Assembly: GCA_036374835.1 (NCBI GenBank)
Contig: DASUTB010000079.1
Coordinates: 1-43,603 of the forward strand
From: DASUTB01 sp036374835
Lineage (GTDB): Bacteria; Actinomycetota; Actinomycetes; Jiangellales; Jiangellaceae
Reading direction: 5' to 3'
Length of the DNA stretch: 43,603 nt
The notes beneath the pieces were generated by a model, which did not search any database, was not told where the DNA came from, and worked only from the letters and a program-made list of their open reading frames with translations. Shown piece by piece: positions 17,417 to 26,421 of the stretch. The translations under genes were made by a program, and so were the position numbers. Each line of letters begins with the position of its first letter. Position 1 is the stretch's first letter.

Positions 17417-17454
17417 GGGGCGAAAGTCCCGCCGTCGCACCCGCTTTCCGTCCC
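17417..17454. promoter_or_regulatory. DosR-type box with weak partner
   Basis: GGGGCGAAAGTCCC at 17417-17430 matches 9 of 10 fixed positions. A partner CCGCTTTCCGTCCC at 17441-17454 has only the right half; starts 24 bases apart. Upstream of the zinc-ribbon/debranching operon. Confidence 0.5.
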
Positions 17455-17457
17455 GGC

Positions 17458-18681
17458 CTATAGCCGCAGTGCCGAGGCCTCTTCCCAGAGTTCGTCCCGC
17501 ACCCGCGGGTGCGCGGCTTGGTCGATCAGCTGGGCGACCTGATCGTGCTCGGGCCGGCCGAAGAGCTCAGCGGTGCCCTGTTCGGTGACGACGGCCATCG
17601 GTTGGAACGACGTGACCGGCTCCTCGACCATCGGGACGATCGTCGAGCACTGCGCCCGTGGATGCCAGGACCGAAGTGCGATGATCGCCTGGCCGGCTCG
17701 GGAGTGCATCGCGCCGACCATGAAGTCGGGCTGCCCACCGAAGCCCGAGTAGATGCATCCTCTGATCCGCGACGCGTTGACCTGCCCGTAGAGATCCACC
17801 TGTAGCGCCGAGTTGACGCTCACCATCAGATCGTTGGCGCGGATGTTGGACGGATCGTTCGTCGTCTCGGTGCGCAGCATGCGCAACCGCGGATTCTGGT
17901 CGGCCCATTGGTAGAGATCGTCGGTGCCGAACAGGAAGGAAGCCGTGATGGGCACGGTTACGTCGAGCGATCCAGCCCGTTCCAACGCCAGGACACCGTC
18001 GCTGATCATCTCGCTCCAGATCCGCAGGCCGCGCCGCCCGGTGAGCCCGTGCAGGGCCGCATCCGGGATGGCACCGATGCCGAGTTGCAGGGTGGAGCCG
18101 TCCGTGATGCGTGCCGCAACCTGGTCGCCGATCTGCCGTGAGGTCTCGTCCGGCGGCGAGGTGGGCGGCGATGGCAGTGGAGCGGCCACATCGATGGCGT
18201 AGTCGATCAAGTCGGTCGCGATCAGTGCATCGCCATAGGTGTGCGGAACGTGCGGATTGGTCTCGGCGATGACGATGCCGCCGCGCCGGCGAACTGCTTC
18301 GAGAGCGGCGGGCAGCACGTTGACCTCAATCCCGAGCGACACCATTGCGTTGCGCGGTGTGGAGGTCGAGACAACGACGATATCGGGCGGCAGCGTGGAC
18401 TGGAACAGCAGCGGCAACAGGGACAGGCGTGCCGGGATGTAGTTCAGCCGTGGGCTGCGCCGCATCGCCGGCCCGACGAACGACGTCTCGTAGGTGACTC
18501 CGTCCCGGTCGGGGATGCCGGGCTGCGCGTAGAGCATGTTCAGCCGGTATGACTCGAGCGCCTTGTCGATGATCCCGAGAGTGTGGAACGGAATGGCGAA
18601 ATTGCCGGAACTTACGACCCGCGCTCCCGGCGGCACCGCGGCCAGGATGGTGCTCAGTTCTGCCTCTGTCCGATACCTCAT
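17458..18681 (-). CDS. acetyl-CoA hydrolase/transferase (4-hydroxybutyrate CoA-transferase type)
   Basis: 407 aa. Family landmarks: LQLGIGAIPDAAL, WSEMISDGVLALERAG (Glu about 224, the likely glutamyl-CoA nucleophile), NDLMVSVNSALQVDLYGQVNA, IYSGFGGQPDFMVGA and VVTEQGTAELFGRPE. Interconverts acyl-CoA and acetate (or another acid), an energy-saving step in fermentation or acetate metabolism. Starts 51 bases after the CBS-BON stop, so probably in one operon behind the perfect box at 19.41 kb. Confidence 0.9.
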   Translation of the reverse strand: MRYRTEAELSTILAAVPPGARVVSSGNFAIPFHTLGIIDKALESYRLNMLYAQPGIPDRDGVTYETSFVGPAMRRSPRLNYIPARLSLLPLLFQSTLPPDIVVVSTSTPRNAMVSLGIEVNVLPAALEAVRRRGGIVIAETNPHVPHTYGDALIATDLIDYAIDVAAPLPSPPTSPPDETSRQIGDQVAARITDGSTLQLGIGAIPDAALHGLTGRRGLRIWSEMISDGVLALERAGSLDVTVPITASFLFGTDDLYQWADQNPRLRMLRTETTNDPSNIRANDLMVSVNSALQVDLYGQVNASRIRGCIYSGFGGQPDFMVGAMHSRAGQAIIALRSWHPRAQCSTIVPMVEEPVTSFQPMAVVTEQGTAELFGRPEHDQVAQLIDQAAHPRVRDELWEEASALRL

Positions 18682-18732
18682 GCTGCAGCGTACTTTGCCA
18701 GACTCAGCCGAAGCGGCGCGACGGCGTCCACG

Positions 18733-19320
18733 TCAATCGGCCTCGCGAACCCGGGCAACGCCGGCGACGGTGCGAGCCAGTACGGCTGCGACCCGTGCAT
18801 CGTCCCGCGAGCCGGATCCCGTGAGCCGGGCCTCCCCATCCACCACCTCGACGTCCCAGCCCTTGATGCCGGCATCGGAGAACAACTGGCGTATCTCGTC
18901 TTCGATCCAGTCGTCGCGGGTGGCGATCGCTCTGATGAGGTCACGGCGGCTGACGATGCCGACGACGCGCATGCCGTGCGTGACCGGGACGCTCTTGACA
19001 CCCGTATCCAGCATCAGCCGGGCGATGTCGGCGGCATCGGTGTTCTCGTTGACCGTGATGACGCCCAGCGTCATGACGTCGGCCACGGTAGCCGGCCGCT
19101 CCTTGTCGTCGGCGAGCGGGCGCGCGTGGCCGCGTGGATCGTGGGCGATCTCTCCGCGCAGCAGGTCGGCCTCGCTGACGATCCCCACCAGGCGTTGCTG
19201 ATCGTCGACAACAGGAAGCGACGTGATGTCGTTCTTGTCCAGCAGCCGGGCTGCCTCTTTGATCGGGAGGTCCGACTCGACGGTGACGACCGGGCTGGTC
19301 ATGATTTCGCGGGCCAACAT
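18733..19320 (-). CDS. CBS-CBS-BON domain protein
   Basis: 195 aa, AGGAG seven bases before ATG 19320. Two CBS domains (AREIMTSPVVTVESDLPIKEA...LPVVDDQQRLVGIVSEADLL; ADVMTLGVITVNENTDAADI...VPVTHGMRVVGIVSRRDLI) then a BON domain (about 135-195: DDWIEDEIRQLFSDAG, GWDVEVVDGEARLTG). CBS-BON proteins are typical actinobacterial stress proteins, thought to sense adenylates and bind membrane or DNA surfaces. Likely co-transcribed with the CoA-transferase. Confidence 0.92.
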   Translation of the reverse strand: MLAREIMTSPVVTVESDLPIKEAARLLDKNDITSLPVVDDQQRLVGIVSEADLLRGEIAHDPRGHARPLADDKERPATVADVMTLGVITVNENTDAADIARLMLDTGVKSVPVTHGMRVVGIVSRRDLIRAIATRDDWIEDEIRQLFSDAGIKGWDVEVVDGEARLTGSGSRDDARVAAVLARTVAGVARVREAD

Positions 19321-19408
19321 GGATGCTCCTAGGGCTCGTACGATCTCTTCATCCCAAGCGTTCCACCGGTTGCTACGTCGCCGGAAGAGCCGAACCGTCG
19401 TGATCCGC

Positions 19409-19422
19409 GGGACCTTGGTCCC
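19409..19422. promoter_or_regulatory. perfect DosR-type palindrome
   Basis: GGGACCTTGGTCCC, a perfect 14-base palindrome, 89 bases upstream of the CBS-BON start. No convincing second box at 22 bases. Confidence 0.65.
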
Positions 19423-19429
19423 TGCGGTG

Positions 19430-20113
19430 CTACGCCGAGCCCAGAGGCACCAGCATCACCGGTACCAAGGAGTCGGCGATCGTGCGCCGCACGGTCTGGG
19501 CCCGGCCGGACGCCAGGCGCTGCGACCACCCGAGAGTGATCAGGTCTGCGTGCTCTTCGGTGGCGACGTCGACGACCTGCTCGTCCGGAGCGCCGCTGCG
19601 AAGGGTCAGCCGTGCTCCTGGAGCCGAGCAGTACCGTGCCATGAACTCCTCTTCCCACTCGCGCCGAGCGTGCGCGGCCTGATCCCAGAACCGTGGGGCC
19701 GTGGCCGCGTTGAACACATGCAGCACAACCAGATCGAGCCCGGCCCGGGCGAACAGATCCATGACTCCGGCGACGGCGCCGGTCGATTCGGGAGTGCCGT
19801 CGAGCGGAACCAGTGCTCGGGAAAGCGTCAGTGGCAAGCCGGTGTACGGCACGAGTATGACCGGTTTGCTCACCTGCGGGATGACGCCCGGCCAGATCGG
19901 CGGAGTCGGCACGTCCCGGGAAAGCACGGTGAGTACGACCTCAGGCGCCGCGGTTTCGTGCAGCACCCGTGCGATGGCCTGCTTGCGACTTTCGGGGACG
20001 CCGAGTTCGAGGTGCCGGACCTGCGCGTTGGTGAGCTTGGCCACCGCGGTGGCGAATCCGTCGACGCGGTGGTCCGCGTCGTGGTCGGTGACCGCGGCAA
20101 GGATCTCCTCCAT
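19430..20113 (-). CDS. universal stress protein-like, degenerate two-domain
   Basis: 227 aa; GGAGGG eight bases before ATG 20113. The C-terminal half is a Usp domain (RALVPLDGTPESTGAVAGVM, LDLVVLHVF, ADLITLGWSQRLASGRAQTVRRTIAD); the nucleotide-loop pattern G-2x-G-9x-G-S/T is not well kept, so ATP binding is doubtful. The N-terminal half (to about residue 95) looks like a worn Usp domain. Follows the GH65 gene by 13 bases, so in one operon; a Usp next to a GH65/HAD gene recalls mycobacterial Rv2005c-Rv2006. Confidence 0.8.
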   Translation of the reverse strand: MEEILAAVTDHDADHRVDGFATAVAKLTNAQVRHLELGVPESRKQAIARVLHETAAPEVVLTVLSRDVPTPPIWPGVIPQVSKPVILVPYTGLPLTLSRALVPLDGTPESTGAVAGVMDLFARAGLDLVVLHVFNAATAPRFWDQAAHARREWEEEFMARYCSAPGARLTLRSGAPDEQVVDVATEEHADLITLGWSQRLASGRAQTVRRTIADSLVPVMLVPLGSA

Positions 20114-20126
20114 CGCCGGATCCCTC

Positions 20127-22652
20127 CTATCCTTCGGGTTTCAGGCTGGTCTGCGCATCCACGTATTGAGCCCGCTGCCCGGCGAGACCTATCCACAGCG
20201 GCGCGTCGGTCTCGACGTCGACCTCGTCCGGCGTGATGCACAGCCGGACCCGTCGGCCGAGGCAGCCGAACCGAAGCTCCAGCCCGCCCCAGGATGACGG
20301 CAGCCGCGGGTCGACGGTCAGCACACCGTCACGAACACGGACGCCGGCGAATCCGGACACGAGGGCCTGCCAGGTTCCGCCGAGCGTTGCCAGGTGGAGC
20401 CCGCTTGCCGTCATGCCGGTCGCGTCGTCGAGGTCGAGGGTCAGCGCCGTGCGCAGCGCGCCGAGCGCCTCGTCCGCCCGTCCGGCGCGGGCGAGCAGCG
20501 CGGCGCTGATGGCGGGGGAGAGCGACGAGCCGTGCGCGGTGCGCGGCGCGTAGTAGTCGAGGTTGGGCTCGAGCGAGCCGGGGGCGGTCTCCTCGGGCAC
20601 GAGATGGTGCAGCATCAACACGTCCGGCTGTTTGATCAGCTGGGACCTGGCTACCCGATCGTGCCCGAGCAGCACGTCGATCGCCACCGGTGGCCGGGCG
20701 AACTCGGCCACCAGCAGCGACTCGAGGCGGTGATAGCCGGCGAACTGCTCGTAGCGGCCGGTGGCCGGGTCGTAGCCGTCGACGAGCCGGTCGGCCAGGT
20801 CACGCCACGATGCGATCTCGTCCGGGCTCACCGTGTCGCCGGCGACGTCGGCGGCACGGCGCAGGTTCCATCGCGCCATGACATTGGTGTAAGCGTTGTC
20901 GTCAACGTCCTCGTGGTACTCGTCCGGGCCGATGACGGCGTCGATGTGCGCGGCTCCACCGGCGTCGACGCGGCACCTGGAAGCCCAGTACCTGGCGGTC
21001 TCCACCAGCAGGGGCAGTGCCCGTCCGGCCAGGAACTCCCGATCGCCGGTCCATTCGGCGTAGTGGTCGGCCGCCCACGCGACGTCGGCCGTCACGTGCT
21101 CCTCGAGCCGGCCGGTGAGGATGGGGACCACCTGCCCACCCAGATAGCCGGACGTGGGGGTGACATCGTCCCCGGTGGCGGCGGACTCCCAGGGAAACCG
21201 GGCACCTCGGTGCCCAGTGGCGCGAGCGGCGCGCCGTGCGGCCGGCAACCGGTTGATCCGGTATTGGATCATGGCTCGGGCGGCGCGTGGATCCATGCCG
21301 ACCATCGCCGGCAGGACGAACGCGTCGGCGTCCCAGAACACGTGGCCCGCGTAGCCGAGCCCGGAGATACCCCGTGCGCCGACGGCCGATTCCGCTCTGC
21401 CATCGGCGACGTTGCACCAGAGCTGGAACAGCGCGAAACGGGCGGCGCGCTGTGCTTCGGGGTCGTCCGGGATGCGCACATCGACGGCGTCCCACCGCCG
21501 CGCCCAGGCTCGGCGGTGGTCGGCGAGCAGCCGGTCGAAGCCGAGCTGCTCGGCCTGCTCGAGAACGCTGCGCACCGCATCGAGCCGGGGCGGTGAGTGG
21601 GTGTCGGCGGCGTACGCGGCCAGCCGCTCCACAGTGCGCACCGGACCGTCTCGGCCGTTGCGCTGTGAGGCGACGGCGGCAATGCCGGCACCTGTGTCGC
21701 TGCGAACCCTTGCCCAACGCTGGCCGTCAAGCCTTCCTTTGGTGATCGGTTTCCCGATCGCATGCCGCAGCGCCGGTCCGGGACGCAACCGCCCCGCGGC
21801 GGCCTCGGCGCGCATCGCCGCAACTCCAGGGGCGTCGGCACTGACCAGACGTAGTGACCGGAACGGATGCGGGTCCGTTGTCTCCTCGCGCATCAGGACG
21901 CCGGTGCGCATGTCGAGAACACGGACGTCGGCCGCAGGTTCGGGTTCGACGGCAAGGCCGGTCCACGCCGGCGCGGGCACAAGGTGCTGGGCCGGCCCCT
22001 CGCCGCGGTAGATGCCGGCCGCGAGGACGAGTCCGCCGTCGCTTGCTTCTTCCACCGACCCCTTCGTCGCGAAGCCCGCGGCTCCGAGGGTGAAAAGTGT
22101 CGCGGTGGTTCGGTCCCACGCCGGATCCGGTCCGACCGCGCGGATCGTCCACTCCGCGTCGTCGTCGATGGATGGCACCCGGCGGTGCCGCCGCCTGCGG
22201 ATTTGCCCGTCCAGCAGGCTGAGCAACAGGGAGGAGTCGGTGGCATTCGATCCGGACGGGTCTCCGATGACGAGGACGAGTCCGGGCCCGACGCCGCGTT
22301 CGGCGAAGTGGTCCAGGATTCGGCGCAATGCGGACGCCCCGGTCGGCAAGCCTGGTCGGTCGAGTGGCGAAGGGCCGTCGGACGTGACGTCGTAGAGTTC
22401 CCCTGCTTCGGTCACGCTCAGCAGCAGCCGACCGGGACCCGGCGGTTGCGCTTGTAGCCTGGCGTCGAGGCCAGGCAGACCTGCCCGGCTGAGCACGGCG
22501 ACATCCACCGTCGCCGCACAGAGCTCCTCGATCCGGCGGCGGACCGTGGCCACGACGTCGCCCCGTGCTTCGCTCATGGCCGTGTCCCAGTGGATGACCA
22601 CAGCCTCGAACGTGCGGTCAATCGTGGCGTCTGCCGGGTTCACGGTCACCAC
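20127..22652 (-). CDS. GH65 glycoside phosphorylase/hydrolase with degenerate HAD-like N-terminus
   Basis: 841 aa from GTG 22652 (GTG 22643 also possible; no clear ribosome-binding site). Residues 1-190 align in layout to a HAD phosphatase (VVIHWDTAMSEA, DVAVLSR, VLVIGDPSGSNATD) but the D-x-D-x-T nucleophile motif is lost (IHWDTA). The rest is GH65: central (alpha/alpha)6 barrel with VIGPDEYHEDVDDNAYTN (general-acid Glu about 577) and the phosphate-site motif TAHGSSLSPAI (about 704-712). This fits a trehalose/maltose/kojibiose-type phosphorylase; the disaccharide cannot be chosen. Mycobacterial OtsB1 (Rv2006), a DosR-regulon member, also combines HAD-type and GH65 parts. Confidence 0.88.
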   Translation of the reverse strand: MVTVNPADATIDRTFEAVVIHWDTAMSEARGDVVATVRRRIEELCAATVDVAVLSRAGLPGLDARLQAQPPGPGRLLLSVTEAGELYDVTSDGPSPLDRPGLPTGASALRRILDHFAERGVGPGLVLVIGDPSGSNATDSSLLLSLLDGQIRRRRHRRVPSIDDDAEWTIRAVGPDPAWDRTTATLFTLGAAGFATKGSVEEASDGGLVLAAGIYRGEGPAQHLVPAPAWTGLAVEPEPAADVRVLDMRTGVLMREETTDPHPFRSLRLVSADAPGVAAMRAEAAAGRLRPGPALRHAIGKPITKGRLDGQRWARVRSDTGAGIAAVASQRNGRDGPVRTVERLAAYAADTHSPPRLDAVRSVLEQAEQLGFDRLLADHRRAWARRWDAVDVRIPDDPEAQRAARFALFQLWCNVADGRAESAVGARGISGLGYAGHVFWDADAFVLPAMVGMDPRAARAMIQYRINRLPAARRAARATGHRGARFPWESAATGDDVTPTSGYLGGQVVPILTGRLEEHVTADVAWAADHYAEWTGDREFLAGRALPLLVETARYWASRCRVDAGGAAHIDAVIGPDEYHEDVDDNAYTNVMARWNLRRAADVAGDTVSPDEIASWRDLADRLVDGYDPATGRYEQFAGYHRLESLLVAEFARPPVAIDVLLGHDRVARSQLIKQPDVLMLHHLVPEETAPGSLEPNLDYYAPRTAHGSSLSPAISAALLARAGRADEALGALRTALTLDLDDATGMTASGLHLATLGGTWQALVSGFAGVRVRDGVLTVDPRLPSSWGGLELRFGCLGRRVRLCITPDEVDVETDAPLWIGLAGQRAQYVDAQTSLKPEG

Positions 22653-22712
22653 CCAGGTCGTTGAGCCGTTGCTCTCACGTCAACTCTCGTCCTGTCGGTC
22701 GGCCGTGCACAT

Positions 22713-22748
22713 GAGCCGGAAGTCCCGAGTCCCGGTACCGTCGGTCCT
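22713..22748. promoter_or_regulatory. paired DosR-type boxes in divergent promoter
   Basis: GAGCCGGAAGTCCC (22713-22726) and GTACCGTCGGTCCT (22735-22748), starts 22 bases apart; another overlapping half-site AGTCCC lies between. Between GH65 (-, start 22652) and the GNAT gene (+, start 22812). Confidence 0.45.
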
Positions 22749-22811
22749 TTCCGATTGCGGACGTCAGCCGTCCGCGAACGTCTCTATGATGCGGCTCGGA
22801 GGCGAGACGTC

Positions 22812-23438
22812 ATGGGTGAGTACACGATCAAACCACTCGGTCCCGACACCTGGGACGCTTTCGCGCAGCTCGCCGAGCGGCACAACGGCGTGTGGGGCGG
22901 CTGCTGGTGCAACTGGTTCCACCCCAGGTACCCCGAGAAGGCCAAGAGCGCGGAGGAGAGCCGCGGTCGCAAGGAGCGGCGGGTCAACGAGGGCCAGGCA
23001 CACGCGGCACTTGTATTCGACGGCGACGACGCGGTGGCGTGGTGTCAGTACGGCACGCCCGAGGAGTTGCCGAACATCTACCACCGCAAGGAGTACGAGG
23101 CCGGCATGGTGCGGCCGCCCGACTACCGGATCACCTGCTTCTTCGTGGACAGGAGATACCGGCGAAACGGGATGTCAGCGGTCGCGCTTCAGGGTGCGCT
23201 GGATCTGATCGCACTGGCCGGCGGTGGGGTCGTGGAGGCCTACCCGCATGACACGCAGGGCAAGAAGGTCTCGGCGTCCTTTCTCTACAACGCCACCCGG
23301 AGCTTGTTCGAAGGCGCCGGCTTCGATTACGACCGTCCGAAGGGCAAGGGCAACTGCGTGATGGTCAAGACCGTCGCACCGAGCGCAGGAGCACGCCCGG
23401 CCCGGGCGCCCCGCGACGCGATCGTCGACGAAAAGTAA
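22812..23438 (+). CDS. GNAT family N-acetyltransferase
   Basis: 208 aa from ATG 22812, with GGAGG nine bases upstream. N-terminal half holds HNGVWGGCWCNWFHP, a motif of a GNAT-like family often labelled as GCN5-related; acetyl-CoA-binding region CFFVDRRYRRNGMSAVALQGALDLI. C-terminal FLYNATRSLFEGAGFDYDRPKGKGNCVM closes the domain. Substrate unknown. Divergent from GH65. Confidence 0.85.
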   Translation: MGEYTIKPLGPDTWDAFAQLAERHNGVWGGCWCNWFHPRYPEKAKSAEESRGRKERRVNEGQAHAALVFDGDDAVAWCQYGTPEELPNIYHRKEYEAGMVRPPDYRITCFFVDRRYRRNGMSAVALQGALDLIALAGGGVVEAYPHDTQGKKVSASFLYNATRSLFEGAGFDYDRPKGKGNCVMVKTVAPSAGARPARAPRDAIVDEK

Positions 23439-23501
23439 CGCTTGGCCACTCGTTGAAGAGGCGCTAACGATGCCGAGGCGGCGTTTACATGATCATTCCG
23501 G

Positions 23502-26207
23502 TCATCGCGAGTCGCTGCCCTCGTCCGGCGACGCCACCGCGGCCCGTCCGGCCTCGAGCCGGGCGACCGGCACGCGGTAGGGCGAGCAGGACACGTAGGT
23601 GATACCGGCCCGGTCGAAGAAGTGGATGGACTCGGGATCACCACCGTGTTCGCCGCAGACTCCGATCGGGAGGTCCGGACGAGCCGCCCGACCCCGCTCG
23701 ACGGTGGTCTCGACCAGTTCCCCCACGCCCGCGATGTCGAGGCTCTCGAACGGAGACGTGGCGAAGATGCCCTGCTCGAGGTAGGCGGGGAAGAAGGCTC
23801 CCTCGACGTCGTCCCGGGAGAATCCCCACGTGGTCTGGGTCAGGTCGTTCGTCCCCATGGAGAAGAACTCGGCGGACGGGGCGATCCGCCCCGCGGTGAG
23901 TGCGGCCCGGGGAAGCTCGATCATGGTGCCGATCTTCGCGTGGACCTTGACGCCGGTCTCGGCTGCGACGTTGGCGAGCACCTGCGCGATCTGCCCGCGA
24001 ACAATGTCGAACTCCTCGACGGCTCCGATCAACGGGACCATGATCTCGGGCCGGGGGTCGCCACCTGCCCGGATCCGGGCGACGGCGGCCTCGGCGATGG
24101 CCCGGACCTGCATGTTGACAAGACCGGGGATGACCAGGCCGAGCCGCACCCCGCGCAGCCCGAGCATCGGGTTCTGCTCGTGCAGCCTGCGTACCGCGTT
24201 GAGCAACTGCATATCGCCCTCATTGGGCTCGCCCCGCTCGCCGGCGAGCGCGACCCGGACGGACAGCTCGGTGAGGTCGGGCAGGAACTCGTGCAGCGGC
24301 GGGTCGAGCAGCCGGACGGTCACCGGCAGCCCGTCCATCGCTTCGAAGATCGCGATGAAGTCGTCCCGTTGCATCGGCAGCAGCGCCGCGAGTGCCTTGT
24401 CCCGCTCGTCATCGGTGTCGGCCAGGATCAGCTGCTCGACGTAACTGCGGCGCTCGCCGAGGAACATGTGCTCGGTCCTGCACAGGCCGATACCCTCCGC
24501 GCCGAACTGCCTGGCCCGGGTGGCGTCGTCCGGAGTGTCGGCGTTGGCATGGACGCCGAGCCGCCGCCTGGCGTCGGCGTGGCCCATGAGCCGGTGCACT
24601 GCCTGAACCAGGTCGTCGGTCGGTTCGAGGTTTCCCTCGAAGTACTCCACGACCGGCGGGGAGACGACCGGCACCTCGCCGGCGTAGACCGTGCCGGACG
24701 TACCGTCGATGGAGATGACGTCGCCCTCGGCCACGGTCAGCCCGCCCGGTGTGGCGAACCGCCGGTGCTCGAGGTCGATCTCCAGATCCTCGGTGCCGAC
24801 GACACAGGTCTTGCCCATGCCACGGGCGACGACGGCGGCGTGAGACGTCTTGCCGCCCCGGCTGGTGAGGATGCCTTCGGCCGCGATCATGCCGGCCAGG
24901 TCGTCCGGGTTCGTCTCCCGGCGCACCAGGATCACCTTCTCGCCGGCGGCGCCACGGACCGCTGCGGTGCGGGAGTCGAACACGACGCTGCCGACCGCCG
25001 CGCCGGGCGAGGCCGGAACGCCCGTCGCGATCGGCTCGGCGCCGGAGCCGCCGTCGAAGCGGGGAAACATGAGCTTGGCGAGCTGGGCGCCGCTGACCCG
25101 GCCAAGCGCCTCGTCAAGGTCGATCAGGCCCTCGTCGACGAGCGCGATGGCGAGGCGGAACGCCGCGGCCGCGGTGCGCTTGCCGACCCTGGTCTGCAGC
25201 ATCCAGAGCTTGCCGCGCTCGATAGTGAACTCGATGTCACACAGGTCGCGGTAGTGGTTCTCCAGTGTTTCCATGTAGCCGAGCAGCTCATGGTAGGCGT
25301 TGCTGTTGATGTGCTCGAGATCTTGCAGGGGCACCGTGTTGCGGATGCCGGCGACGACATCCTCGCCCTGGGCGTGCTGGAGGTAGTCGCCGTAGACGCC
25401 TCGTTTTCCGGTGGCCGGGTCGCGGGTGAACGCGACGCCGGTGCCGGAGTCCGAGCCGAGGTTGCCGAACACCATCGCCATCACGTTCACCGCGGTGCCG
25501 AGGTCTTCGGGGATGTGCTCCTGGCGGCGGTAGACGTGGGCTCGCTCGGTGTTCCACGAGTCGAAGACCGCGAGGATCGCCAGCCGGAGCTGCTCTCGGG
25601 GATCCTGCGGGAAATCCCGGCCGGTCTCGGTTCGCACGATGCCCTTGAAGTCCTCGACGAGGCCACGCAGATCCGTGGTACCGAGATCGAGATCGTTGTC
25701 CGCCCCCTTGGCCCGTTTGGCTGCGTCGAGGGCGGCGTCGAACAGCGAGCCGTCGACGCCGAGCACGGTCTTGCCAAACATCTGGATGAGCCGGCGGTAC
25801 GAGTCCCATGCATCGCGCTCGTCGCTGGTCTGAACGGCGAGGCCCTGGACCGATACATCGTTCAAGCCGATGTCCAGGACGGTGTCCATCATGCCCGGCA
25901 TCGAGAACTTGGCACCGGAGCGAACCGAGACCAGCAGCGGGTTGCGGTCCGCACCCAACCGCCGGCCGCGGACGCTTTCGAGTCTCGCGAGGTGCTGGTC
26001 GACCTCCGCGCTGACCTCCGGCGGCTCATGGCCTTCGGCGAGGTAGTAGCGGCACGCCTCGGTGGTGATCGTGAAGCCAGGGGGCACCGGGAGGCCGAGG
26101 TTGGACATCTCGGCGAGGTTCGCACCCTTGCCACCGAGCAGATCCTTGAGATCCTTGTTGCCCTCGGCGAAGTCGTAGACGTATTTCTTCTCGGTTGCGG
26201 TCGACAC
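23502..26207 (-). CDS. ppdK: pyruvate, phosphate dikinase
   Basis: 901 aa from GTG 26207 (AGGAGG six bases upstream); earlier in-frame starts to 26507 run through the promoter. Full PPDK architecture: ATP-grasp (GGKGANLAEM; VSVRSGAKFSMPGMMDTVL), swivelling domain with phosphohistidine in GGKTSHAAVVARGM, and the PEP/pyruvate TIM barrel with GTNDLTQTTWG and catalytic Cys about 851 in GVCGEHGG. Interconverts ATP + Pi + pyruvate and AMP + PPi + PEP in the cytoplasm; under low oxygen it can run as a PPi-saving glycolytic step or feed gluconeogenesis. Divergent from the DUF2267 gene with two box pairs between. Confidence 0.97.
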   Translation of the reverse strand: MSTATEKKYVYDFAEGNKDLKDLLGGKGANLAEMSNLGLPVPPGFTITTEACRYYLAEGHEPPEVSAEVDQHLARLESVRGRRLGADRNPLLVSVRSGAKFSMPGMMDTVLDIGLNDVSVQGLAVQTSDERDAWDSYRRLIQMFGKTVLGVDGSLFDAALDAAKRAKGADNDLDLGTTDLRGLVEDFKGIVRTETGRDFPQDPREQLRLAILAVFDSWNTERAHVYRRQEHIPEDLGTAVNVMAMVFGNLGSDSGTGVAFTRDPATGKRGVYGDYLQHAQGEDVVAGIRNTVPLQDLEHINSNAYHELLGYMETLENHYRDLCDIEFTIERGKLWMLQTRVGKRTAAAAFRLAIALVDEGLIDLDEALGRVSGAQLAKLMFPRFDGGSGAEPIATGVPASPGAAVGSVVFDSRTAAVRGAAGEKVILVRRETNPDDLAGMIAAEGILTSRGGKTSHAAVVARGMGKTCVVGTEDLEIDLEHRRFATPGGLTVAEGDVISIDGTSGTVYAGEVPVVSPPVVEYFEGNLEPTDDLVQAVHRLMGHADARRRLGVHANADTPDDATRARQFGAEGIGLCRTEHMFLGERRSYVEQLILADTDDERDKALAALLPMQRDDFIAIFEAMDGLPVTVRLLDPPLHEFLPDLTELSVRVALAGERGEPNEGDMQLLNAVRRLHEQNPMLGLRGVRLGLVIPGLVNMQVRAIAEAAVARIRAGGDPRPEIMVPLIGAVEEFDIVRGQIAQVLANVAAETGVKVHAKIGTMIELPRAALTAGRIAPSAEFFSMGTNDLTQTTWGFSRDDVEGAFFPAYLEQGIFATSPFESLDIAGVGELVETTVERGRAARPDLPIGVCGEHGGDPESIHFFDRAGITYVSCSPYRVPVARLEAGRAAVASPDEGSDSR

Positions 26208-26265
26208 GGCAAGCCTCCTATGGATACCTGCTTCGATTCCACCGCCGTGGCCTACCACGGCGACA

Positions 26266-26301
26266 GGGGCGAGCGACCGCACTGCGAGTGACGTAGGTCC
26301 C
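26266..26301. promoter_or_regulatory. paired DosR-type boxes, ppdK side
   Basis: GGGGCGAGCGACCG (26266-26279) and GTGACGTAGGTCCC (26288-26301), starts 22 bases apart, the nearer 59 bases before the ppdK start. Confidence 0.55.
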
Positions 26302-26324
26302 CCAACCCCTCGCGTGACCAGGTG

Positions 26325-26362
26325 GCGACGGGGGGCCCTTCGAAAGGCGGGTCTTTGGACTC
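26325..26362. promoter_or_regulatory. paired DosR-type boxes, DUF2267 side
   Basis: GCGACGGGGGGCCC (26325-26338) and GGGTCTTTGGACTC (26349-26362), starts 24 bases apart, 60 bases before the DUF2267 gene. The divergent region thus has one pair per gene. Confidence 0.45.
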
Positions 26363-26421
26363 TGCTGGACGTCTGTTGCCGGTCATAGCGTGAAAGAGGC
26401 AGAGCTACGCGAGGAGGAGCC

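Noticed and set aside
16129..17463. 444-codon plus-strand frame opposite the debranching enzyme
   Set aside because: Antisense shadow without recognisable domain or ribosome-binding site; the minus-strand enzyme explains the bias.
23622..26291. 889-codon plus-strand frame opposite ppdK
   Set aside because: It is an antisense shadow: GC-rich codon bias of ppdK leaves the opposite frame without stops; repetitive low-complexity sequence, no family.
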